From positions 1-64,000 of the forward strand of contig JAVHLP010000006.1 of the NCBI GenBank assembly GCA_031082145.1: 64,000 nt of DNA, in the 5' to 3' direction. Shown here in pieces: positions 56,947 through 63,015 of the stretch (position 1 is the stretch's first letter; each line of letters opens with the position of its first letter). Position numbers and translations under genes: made by a program. The notes under the pieces are model-generated. The model was not told the DNA's origin and did no database searches. It worked only from the letters and a program-made list of their open reading frames with translations. This DNA is from a bacterium. Lineage in GTDB: Bacteria; Bacillota; Sulfobacillia; UBA995.

Positions 56947-57951
56947 GTGGAGGAAGAGCGCCTGCTCATCCTCAAGATGTTGGAGGAAGGCAAGATCACT
57001 GCCGAAGAGGCGGCCCAGTTGTTCGCGGCCCTGGGAGAGGACCCTGGCCGCGGGGATGCCGGCGGCCGCCCTTGGCCCAGGCTAGGCTATCACTTCCGCT
57101 GGCGGCTGGAGGACATGGTCGGCAGACTGGCCCGCCCGCCGGGTGGAGAGCTGTTCTCGCTGGAGGAAGTGGTGACCGGCCGCTTCGACCCCGGGCTTCG
57201 CCCGCGACTACGGCTCCTGACCGCTAACGGGCGCATCGCCGTGATGGCGGCTGACGGCCCGGAATACCGGGTCGCCATCACCAAGGAGATCCGGGCGGCG
57301 AGCCGGGAAGAGGCCGAGGCTCAGGCGGCCGATCTGGTACGGGTCGCCCGCGACGGGCGAACGCTGGCGGTGGATGCCGGGCACTCCCGCCGCAGGCGGA
57401 GGTGGCACGGGGCGACCGTCAGCATCGAAGCCCGCCTGCCTCGCGAAGCTGTCTACGCGGCCACCTTCCTCTCCGCCAACGGGCAGGTCGAGGTGGACGG
57501 ACTCGAGTTCTCGGAGCTCAGGGCGGCCACTGTCAACGGAACCGTACGGCTCGAGGGAGTGGAGGCGGACGGCATCAGCTGCCGGACGGCCAACGGAAGC
57601 ATCCACGTGGCAGGCTTGGCCGCGAACCTCCGGGCGGGAACGGTCAATGGTAGCCTGGAGGTACACCCCCGCCCGCGCGGGCCCGAGGCCAGGGTCCGGC
57701 TGCACACGGTCAACGGCCCCATCCGGCTGAGCTTGCCCGACGGGGCCCACTGTGAGTTGGAGGCCTCGACGGTGGCCGGCCGCATACACCTTGAAGGTCC
57801 CGTCCTGGAGACGGTAGCCCAGGAACGCGGGCTGGTCGGCCGGAAGCTGAAGGTCCGCTCGAAGGGCGGGGGACCCCTGCTTGAGATACGGGCGGTCACG
57901 GTGAGCGGGAGCATTCGAGTAACCGCGCAGAGGGAGGGTGCTGATTCATGA
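56947..57951 (+). CDS. SHOCT-like/DUF4097 protein (YvlB/LiaX-type architecture)
   Basis: A 334-residue protein without signal peptide. The N-terminus carries the short helical module (RLLILKMLEEGKITAEEAAQ, residues about 4-25). The remainder is a DUF4097 right-handed beta-helix with repeated short strands (VNGTVRLEGV, ANGSIHVAGL, VNGSLEVHP, VNGPIRLSLP, VAGRIHLEGP). This order matches YvlB of Bacillus and LiaX of Enterococcus, envelope-stress proteins. GTG 56947 has AGGGGGT 6 nt upstream; GTG 56938 lies within that SD. Confidence 0.8.
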   Translation: MEEERLLILKMLEEGKITAEEAAQLFAALGEDPGRGDAGGRPWPRLGYHFRWRLEDMVGRLARPPGGELFSLEEVVTGRFDPGLRPRLRLLTANGRIAVMAADGPEYRVAITKEIRAASREEAEAQAADLVRVARDGRTLAVDAGHSRRRRRWHGATVSIEARLPREAVYAATFLSANGQVEVDGLEFSELRAATVNGTVRLEGVEADGISCRTANGSIHVAGLAANLRAGTVNGSLEVHPRPRGPEARVRLHTVNGPIRLSLPDGAHCELEASTVAGRIHLEGPVLETVAQERGLVGRKLKVRSKGGGPLLEIRAVTVSGSIRVTAQREGADS

Positions 57952-58280
57952 CCTACAGCCTGGTGGTGGACCGGACACTGGTACTGACGCTCTTCTTTGG
58001 CGTCCTGGGGCTCGTTTTCGCCCTGGGGGTGCTCAACCTGATCCAGGTAGCCGTACTGGCGGCCCGGGGCCTCTACAAGCCGCCCAAGCACCTTGTCGGG
58101 TGGTCGATCAGGTATTCCCGGGTCCGCGAGGGCCTGCGACTGCTGGTGGTGGGCGGCGTGGTGGCCTACGGGATCCACTTCAGCCTGGGGTTTTGGGTGA
58201 CGCTGTTCCTGGTGGTCGCCGGGGTGGGGTTGGTCCAAGTTCTGACCGGCCTGGCCGGGCGCTATCACCACTGCCGGTGA
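57948..58280 (+). CDS. Small membrane protein of unknown function
   Basis: A 110-residue protein with three hydrophobic segments (about residues 12-38, 62-78 and 80-102) and a basic loop between the first two (RGLYKPPKHLVGWSIRYSRVRE). I do not recognise a family. The ATG overlaps the stop of the preceding gene as ATGA, and the next gene begins 15 nt later. In Lia/Yvl-type operons small membrane proteins accompany the DUF4097 protein, so it may anchor the neighbouring beta-helix proteins; that is inference. Confidence 0.7.
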   Translation: MTYSLVVDRTLVLTLFFGVLGLVFALGVLNLIQVAVLAARGLYKPPKHLVGWSIRYSRVREGLRLLVVGGVVAYGIHFSLGFWVTLFLVVAGVGLVQVLTGLAGRYHHCR

Positions 58281-58295
58281 ACGGGGGGGTAGGCG

Positions 58296-59432
58296 ATGAC
58301 GGAAGAGGGACGGCGGGAGGAGTTCTTCCCCGCCTGCGGCGAGGTGAGCGTGGACCAATCGGGCGGGAGAGTGGAGGTCCACGGTTGGGCCGAGGATCGC
58401 GTCCGGCTGGTCTCCACGCCCCGGGGGGCCCCCGGCCAGGCCCGGGTGGTCGCTACCCACCAGGGTAGCCGGTTGAGGGTCACCGTTGAACGCGTGAATC
58501 ATCGTTGCTGGGGGCCGGCGGGAGGGCGAGTGGACATTGAGCTCTGGGTTCCCCGGGCCACCCGCCTCGACATCAACTCGGGTAGCGGTGAGGTGACGGT
58601 GGAGGGGATCAGGGGCCGGGTCCGGGTGGAGAGCGGTAGTGGTGGTATTGAAGCCCGCAAGTTGGCCGGCTCGCTGGCTCTCGAGGCGGGGAGCGGATCG
58701 GTACGGGTCGAGGATTGCGAGGGTGGCGGGCAGCTGAATGCAGGCAGCGGTGATGTCACTGTCATCCGGTCCAGCGGGACGTTTGAACTCGAAACCGGGT
58801 CCGGGGACATCACGCTGTCCGAGTTGACGGGGAATTTGCGCGTTGAGACCGGCAGCGGTGATGTGCAGGCGCACCGGCTGCGTGGCGACCTCGCACTGGA
58901 GGGCAGTCAGGGCGACGTGGTCATCCGGGACCTGGCCGCCGGCCGGGTGATGGTGGACCTGGCCTCCGGCGATCTGAAGCTGGAGGGTTACCCGCTGCCG
59001 GGGGCGCACTGGAACCTGGAGACCGCCTCCGGGGACGTCCTGCTGGCGATACCGGAAGCGGCGGCCTGCGCCATCGACGTCAGAACCAGTTCCGGCGGCA
59101 TCGACTGCCGCCTGCCACTGGAGGCCAGGGAGACGGGCCCCCACTCGCTCAAGGGAGTGCTGAACCGGGGCGGTGGCCTGATCCAGGTCGAGACCGCTTC
59201 GGGCTCGGTAATCCTGGGCCCGCTGGCCGGTCTGTGGCCGGTCGCCGAACCCGACAGCGAACAGGATGACGCCTCCCTGAGCGTACTGCGAATGGTGGAA
59301 GAGGGCAAGATCACCCCGGCCGAAGCCGAGGCCTTGCTGGCAGCCTTGTCCGACGCCCCCTCGGAGGCGGGGGACGAGGGTGCTCCCGCGGAGGAAGAGG
59401 CAACGGACAAAGAGGAGGGGGGCGGGGTCTAG
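58296..59432 (+). CDS. DUF4097 beta-helix protein with C-terminal SHOCT-like module
   Basis: A 378-residue protein with the reverse order of its relative two genes upstream. The beta-helix comes first (residues about 60-310, with repeated SGSGEV, AGSGSV, AGSGDV, TGSGDI, TGSGDV and ASGDL turns). The helical module follows (LSVLRMVEEGKITPAEAEAL, about 328-347), and then an acidic tail rich in Glu, Ala and Asp. There is no signal peptide. The regular Gly-Ser-Gly-Asp turns suggest a surface for oligomerisation or ligand binding. ATG 58296 follows a G-run SD. Confidence 0.78.
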   Translation: MTEEGRREEFFPACGEVSVDQSGGRVEVHGWAEDRVRLVSTPRGAPGQARVVATHQGSRLRVTVERVNHRCWGPAGGRVDIELWVPRATRLDINSGSGEVTVEGIRGRVRVESGSGGIEARKLAGSLALEAGSGSVRVEDCEGGGQLNAGSGDVTVIRSSGTFELETGSGDITLSELTGNLRVETGSGDVQAHRLRGDLALEGSQGDVVIRDLAAGRVMVDLASGDLKLEGYPLPGAHWNLETASGDVLLAIPEAAACAIDVRTSSGGIDCRLPLEARETGPHSLKGVLNRGGGLIQVETASGSVILGPLAGLWPVAEPDSEQDDASLSVLRMVEEGKITPAEAEALLAALSDAPSEAGDEGAPAEEEATDKEEGGGV

Positions 59433-59460
59433 GGACCCACCCCCCGGCGGAGGTCGACGC

Positions 59461-59826
59461 ATGATGAAAGAAGACCGCCTCCAAGTGCTCAGGATGATCG
59501 AGAGCGGGAAGATCTCGGCCGAAGAGGGGCTACGGCTGCTGGAAGCCTACGAGGGCGGCCGGGAGACCCCTCGGGGACGGGGGCGCTGGCTCCGGGTCAA
59601 GGTGAGCCACCTGTCCACCGGCAAGCACAAGGCCAACGTGAACGTGCCGCTGCACCTGGTTGAGACCGGCCTGCGCTTCGTGCCGGGCGGCGTCTTCCGC
59701 CTCGGTCAGGCGGGCGAGATCGACGTGGAGTCGCTACTGGAGATGGTACGTAGCGGGCTCTCGGGCAGGCTCTTGGACGTCACGGCCGAGGACGAGGACG
59801 TCAGGGTTGAGATTGACGTCGACTGA
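59461..59826 (+). CDS. Small SHOCT-like module protein
   Basis: A 121-residue soluble protein. The N-terminal module LQVLRMIESGKISAEEGLRL (about residues 7-26) is the same as in the neighbouring genes. A short alpha/beta region follows (RWLRVKVSHLSTGKHKANVNVPLHLVETG) with no DUF4097 repeat. Such proteins occur next to YvlB-type genes and may bind the shared module of their partners. ATG 59461 has GGAGGT 6 nt upstream. Confidence 0.75.
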   Translation: MMKEDRLQVLRMIESGKISAEEGLRLLEAYEGGRETPRGRGRWLRVKVSHLSTGKHKANVNVPLHLVETGLRFVPGGVFRLGQAGEIDVESLLEMVRSGLSGRLLDVTAEDEDVRVEIDVD

Positions 59827-61036
59827 AGCGACGGTCCGCGTCCGACCGGCCGCGGGGCGGGACTTCACGCTGGTGCTGGTAGGCCACACCCTGGCCCTGG
59901 TGGGCTCCTCGGTCTACCAGGTGGCCCTGATGTGGTGGGTGTTGGCTGTCACCGGGTCCACGACCGCGATGGCCACCGCCAGCACCTTCTCGCTCGTGCC
60001 AGCCCTGGTGATGGGCCCTCTGGCCGGGGTGTACGTCGACCGGCTGGACCGGCGCCGGCTACTGGTGGCGTCCACGCTGGTCCAAGGCTCTCTGATGTTG
60101 GTACCGGCGTTGCTCCTGGCGTCCGGGCGGCTGGAGGTCTGGCATACCTACCTGGTCGCGGCGGCCCTGGCGTTGGCCGCGACCTTCAGCTCTCCGGCCG
60201 TCGGCGCCTCCCTGCCCAACCTCGTCGCCGGTGACGGCCTGGTCCGAGCGAACTCCCTCCTTCAGTTGGCGGTGGGGCTCTCCGGCGTGCTCGGTCCCGC
60301 CCTGGGTGGCATGAGCGTGGCCTCCCTGGGGGAGGCGGGAACCATGGGCCTTAACGCCGCCATTTTCCTCACCGCAGGGGCCTGCATCAGCCTGGCCCGC
60401 TGGACCAGTCCCCTCGTCGGCGCCGGGCAGGGGGCCCCGGTGCTCGGGCAGTTGGCGGCGGGGTTGATCTTCATCGCCCGGCACCTCGTGCTGCTCTCGG
60501 TGGCCGCGGTGACCGCCTTGCTGAACTTCGCCGCCGCCCCCTTGGGCCTGCTGCTGCCCGTGATGGCCCGGGAAGTTCTGGGTGGAGGACCCGCCGCGTA
60601 CGGGACTCTGGGGGCGGCCTTGTCGCTGGGGGCCACGGCGGGCGCGGCGACCATGGCCGTCCGCGGCGCGGTGCGCCGGAAGGGAAGGGTGATCCTGTTC
60701 GCGGTGGCGGCCAGCGGCCTCGGCCTTGCCGGCTTCGGGATGAGCCGCGCCCTGCCGGCGGCGGTCGCCAACCTGGTGGCGATGGGTTGCTGTATTGGTG
60801 TGGCTAACGTGCTGTTCGCCACGGCGCTGCAGACCCTGATCCCCGATGACCGGCGGGGCCGGGTGATGGCGGCTTTCAGCACCTTCAACCAGGGGTTGCG
60901 GCCGTTGGCGATCATGCTGGTGGGCGTCCTGGCCGACCGCTACCCGGCTCCTCACATCCTGGCCCTATCCGGGGTGCTGATAGTCTTGGTCTGCGGGTCC
61001 GCCTTCCTGGTTCCCGGCATGCGCGACATTTCCTGA
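59813..61036 (+). CDS. MFS transporter, probable exporter
   Basis: A 407-residue major facilitator with about 12 membrane segments. The start FTLVLVGHTLALVGSSVYQVALMWWVL and the loop GPLAGVYVDRLDRRRLLV between segments 2 and 3 are typical of the MFS_3 (enterobactin/macrolide-exporter-like) group; GPALGGM marks the fifth segment. TTG 59813 overlaps the preceding gene by 14 nt with AGGG upstream; other starts in this region are worse. As last gene of the operon it could export the compound that the beta-helix proteins detect. Confidence 0.82.
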   Translation: MTSTEATVRVRPAAGRDFTLVLVGHTLALVGSSVYQVALMWWVLAVTGSTTAMATASTFSLVPALVMGPLAGVYVDRLDRRRLLVASTLVQGSLMLVPALLLASGRLEVWHTYLVAAALALAATFSSPAVGASLPNLVAGDGLVRANSLLQLAVGLSGVLGPALGGMSVASLGEAGTMGLNAAIFLTAGACISLARWTSPLVGAGQGAPVLGQLAAGLIFIARHLVLLSVAAVTALLNFAAAPLGLLLPVMAREVLGGGPAAYGTLGAALSLGATAGAATMAVRGAVRRKGRVILFAVAASGLGLAGFGMSRALPAAVANLVAMGCCIGVANVLFATALQTLIPDDRRGRVMAAFSTFNQGLRPLAIMLVGVLADRYPAPHILALSGVLIVLVCGSAFLVPGMRDIS

Positions 61037-61116
61037 TCTTTACTCTCCCGGGGACGAAACCCGGGGGCATCTCCCACCGTCTAACCCCTCGTGACCCTGG
61101 CACCGGGTAAGACTTC

Positions 61117-61159
61117 TCAGGTTGATCCTGAAAGTCGCGAGGATCAACCTGAAACTTTT
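61117..61159 (+). terminator. Inverted repeat and terminator after the MFS gene
   Basis: TCAGGTTGATCCT (61117-61129) pairs perfectly with AGGATCAACCTGA (61140-61152) around a 10-nt loop, followed by AACTTTTT. A weaker CCCGGG/CCCGGG hairpin lies at 61047-61065. The 10-mer AGGTTGATCC in the arms also occurs at the TetR promoter (63002-63011), so a binding-site role is possible too. Confidence 0.6.
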
Positions 61160-61171
61160 TGAAGGAACCCC

Positions 61172-61200
61172 TTGACATCCTAGGGGCACCCCTGTAATAT
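61172..61200 (+). promoter_or_regulatory. Sigma-A promoter of the small-gene pair
   Basis: A perfect -35 TTGACA (61172-61177), 17-bp spacer and -10 TAATAT (61195-61200). The spacer contains a small palindrome AGGGGCACCCCT (61182-61193). Confidence 0.82.
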
Positions 61201-61218
61201 GAACCCGGAACCTCACAA

Positions 61219-61250
61219 ATATCAAGGATCGCCTCAATGATATTGAGGCG
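61219..61250 (+). promoter_or_regulatory. Putative operator or leader element, copy 2, with palindrome
   Basis: ATATCAAGG, 4 nt (ATCG), CCTCAA at 61219-61237, exactly 18 nt after the -10 as in copy 1. The CCTCAA is also part of a perfect 9-bp inverted repeat CGCCTCAAT/ATTGAGGCG (61230-61250, loop GAT) just before the SD GGGGAGG. Confidence 0.5.
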
Positions 61251-61267
61251 AGGGGAGGTAGGGAACG

Positions 61268-61471
61268 ATGTTCGGGGGAGCTCTGACGGGAGACTACGGC
61301 GGGGGTCTGTTCCCACCGGTCCTGGAGAAGGTGGCCGAGGGAAACCCCGACTTGGCTGACGGGCACCGGGGAACCGCCGAAGACGCTGACAGCGCCCTTC
61401 GCCGCGCAGTGCCTTTCCTGCGCGACCCCGCCGTGCGGGCGAGCGTGGTCCGGGTGCGGCGGGGAGCCTGA
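61268..61471 (+). CDS. Small protein of unknown function, tandem copy 1
   Basis: A 67-residue protein (MFGGALTGDYGG start, RAVPFLRDPAVRASVVRV, RRGA end) with no signal peptide, membrane segment or known domain. It is a clear paralogue of the gene at 61522-61737. ATG 61268 has GGGGAGG (61252-61258) 9 nt upstream. The promoter and putative operator upstream match those of the DUF2089 operon, so both units are probably regulated together. Confidence 0.7.
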   Translation: MFGGALTGDYGGGLFPPVLEKVAEGNPDLADGHRGTAEDADSALRRAVPFLRDPAVRASVVRVRRGA

Positions 61472-61491
61472 CGCGGGAGGACCGCGTCAGG
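61467..61491 (+). other. Hairpin at the end of small-gene copy 1
   Basis: CCTGACGCGG (61467-61476) pairs perfectly with CCGCGTCAGG (61482-61491) around GAGGA. It includes the stop codon of copy 1 and has no T tract, so it may set the ratio of the two proteins or stabilise the upstream mRNA. Confidence 0.55.
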
Positions 61492-61521
61492 GCACTACCA
61501 AGGAAACGGGAGGCGAGACAG

Positions 61522-61737
61522 GTGTTTGAGGGTACGCTTACGGTGGACTACGGCGGAGTTCTGTCGCCGCTGCTCTTGGAGGATCTGACCGAGGCCAATG
61601 GCGCCTTGAAGGTGACCGGGCGCAAGCCCCTGACCATTCGGGCCGCCGATCTAGATCGGACCCTCTACCGTATCCTGCCTTTCCTCGGCGACCCCGCCAT
61701 GCGGGTAAACGGCGTACGGGTACGGCGGGGAGCCTGA
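61522..61737 (+). CDS. Small protein of unknown function, tandem copy 2
   Basis: A 71-residue paralogue of the preceding protein. Shared features are the start MF-G-LT-DYGG, a central Asp/Leu/Arg-rich helix (AADLDRTLYRILPFL) and the end DPA-R, VRVRRGA. About half of positions are identical by eye, with one 4-residue gap. GTG 61522 has GGGAGG about 8 nt upstream. There is no obvious terminator after it before the opposing gene at 61804. Confidence 0.7.
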   Translation: MFEGTLTVDYGGVLSPLLLEDLTEANGALKVTGRKPLTIRAADLDRTLYRILPFLGDPAMRVNGVRVRRGA

Positions 61738-61803
61738 TGTCGGGACAGGAGAGGTGTCAAAACCACGCCGGGGCCGGGGTGATCGGGCGGGGTACCCGTC
61801 TGG

Positions 61804-62364
61804 TCACCCACGGGGCCGGCAGATGGTCTCCAGCACCTGGGTCTTGAAGAAGTCGCGGGCATGGGCCGGACGGATCACCACCGCCGTGTCCGCCCCCCGC
61901 CCGGTCCCGCCAACCGCCAGCACGTCCACGCCGTGAGGAACCAGACCCGCGTCCAGAGCCATCACCGCGATCTCGACGCACACCTTCATGCCCTGGCCGA
62001 ACAGCCGCAAGGTGGCCGCCACGACACCTCCCGGGTACAAGCCGCCGAACTGGTTCGTGACCGCCCGTTCCACGTTGGCGAAGAGGTGCGTAGTGGTCAG
62101 GAGCTTGACGCCCTTGCTCTCAAGGTACTGCCGTTCCGCGGCCTCCATCTCGTCCAGACCCGGCTCCCGGAAGCCGACGTGATGGGTCACGCACACGATG
62201 TTGGAAGGAACTGCACCGGCCATCTCGGCCAAGAGGGCCCGCACGGTGGCTCCCGTGTTTGAGGCCACCACGAGGTGGGGCAGCCCGCATTCGCGCGCTC
62301 GCTCGAGAGCTGCCCGCAGTGTGGGCCGGGTGGCTTCCGGTCCGGCCTTCTCCCAGTAGAGCAC
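61804..62364 (-). CDS. Stand-alone pyruvate kinase C-terminal-domain-like protein
   Basis: A 186-residue protein resembling the allosteric C-terminal (alpha/beta) domain of pyruvate kinase. HLVVASNTGATVRALLAEM, IVCVTHHVGFREPG, VKLLTTTHLFANVERA and DVLAVGGTGRGADTAVVI fit that fold, while no catalytic barrel is present. Such free domains occur in Bacillota; they may bind a phosphorylated ligand, but the role is not known. GTG 62364 (- strand) has GGGAGGAG 7 nt upstream. The gene follows the TetR gene by 3 nt and is probably cotranscribed with it. Confidence 0.75.
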   Translation of the reverse strand: MLYWEKAGPEATRPTLRAALERARECGLPHLVVASNTGATVRALLAEMAGAVPSNIVCVTHHVGFREPGLDEMEAAERQYLESKGVKLLTTTHLFANVERAVTNQFGGLYPGGVVAATLRLFGQGMKVCVEIAVMALDAGLVPHGVDVLAVGGTGRGADTAVVIRPAHARDFFKTQVLETICRPRG

Positions 62365-62367
62365 GGC

Positions 62368-62949
62368 TTACTCCTCCCGTTCCGCCAGGCCGTTGAAGAC
62401 CAGCTCGGCGAAGATATCGGCTATCTCATCGGGGGTGAAACGACCGCTGGGGTTGTACCAGCGGTAGATCCAGTTGGTCATTCCCAGCAAAGCGTAGGTC
62501 ACCAGCTTGGAGTCCATCCGGCGGAGTTCGCCGGCTTTCATGCCCTCGCTGACGAGGCGCTGGAGCAGGCGCTCGTAGCGGAGACGATGGATGTCAATGA
62601 TCTCCTCCTGGGTGGGCGACAGCACCTTGGTCTCCCGCAGGAAGATGGTCAGCATATCCAGTCGCTGGGAGATGGCGTGGACATGGGCGGCGATCGCCTG
62701 GCGCAGTTTCTCGCGAGGGGAGCCGGGACCGGCGTAGATCTCCTCCAGCGTTCTGGCCATCGAGCCGATGGCTTCCTCAAAGATCTTGAACAGCAACTCC
62801 TGCTTGCTCGAGATGTAGTAGTAAAGACTGCCCTTCTGCATGCCAACGGCGTGAGCAATCTCCTGCATAGAAGCCGCGTGGTAGCCCTTCTCGCGGAAGA
62901 CACGCATGGCGACGGCCAAGATGTCGGCCTCCTTGGCTATGGGGTCCAC
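62368..62949 (-). CDS. TetR/AcrR family transcriptional regulator
   Basis: A repressor of about 190 aa. The N-terminal helix-turn-helix (SMQEIAHAVGMQKGSLYYYI, about residues 27-46) precedes helical ligand-binding and dimerisation segments. YYYISSKQELLFKIFEEA and the C-terminal TYALLGMTNWIYRWY resemble regulators of fatty-acid or acyl-CoA genes. The start is odd. GTG 62949 touches its own SD (GGGAGGT, 62950-62956), while an ATA codon 9 nt further on has ideal spacing and would give the standard N-terminus AKEADILAVAMRVF. A palindrome in the leader suggests autorepression. Confidence 0.85.
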   Translation of the reverse strand: MDPIAKEADILAVAMRVFREKGYHAASMQEIAHAVGMQKGSLYYYISSKQELLFKIFEEAIGSMARTLEEIYAGPGSPREKLRQAIAAHVHAISQRLDMLTIFLRETKVLSPTQEEIIDIHRLRYERLLQRLVSEGMKAGELRRMDSKLVTYALLGMTNWIYRWYNPSGRFTPDEIADIFAELVFNGLAEREE

Positions 62950-62958
62950 CTCCCAACC

Positions 62959-62970
62959 AAACGGCCGTTT
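62959..62970 (-). promoter_or_regulatory. Palindromic operator candidate of the TetR gene
   Basis: AAACGGCCGTTT is a perfect 12-bp palindrome just downstream of the predicted transcription start of the TetR gene, the usual place for an autorepression site. Confidence 0.5.
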
Positions 62971-62979
62971 TCCAAGCCC

Positions 62980-63008
62980 ATCATACCACTGGCTACCGGC
63001 TGGATCAA
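62980..63008 (-). promoter_or_regulatory. Sigma-A promoter of the TetR gene
   Basis: On the - strand TTGATC (63008-63003), 17-bp spacer, TATGAT (62985-62980). The transcript would start near 62973 and cross the palindrome. Confidence 0.65.
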
Positions 63009-63015
63009 CCTAAGC

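Noticed and set aside
58560-58900. DNA tandem repeat in the DUF4097 gene
   Set aside because: The repeats are protein-level beta-helix turns with varied codons, not a nucleotide repeat array.
57453-59462. 669-codon - strand open frame opposite the DUF4097 operon
   Set aside because: Antisense artefact; the + strand genes have SDs, coupling overlaps and family motifs.
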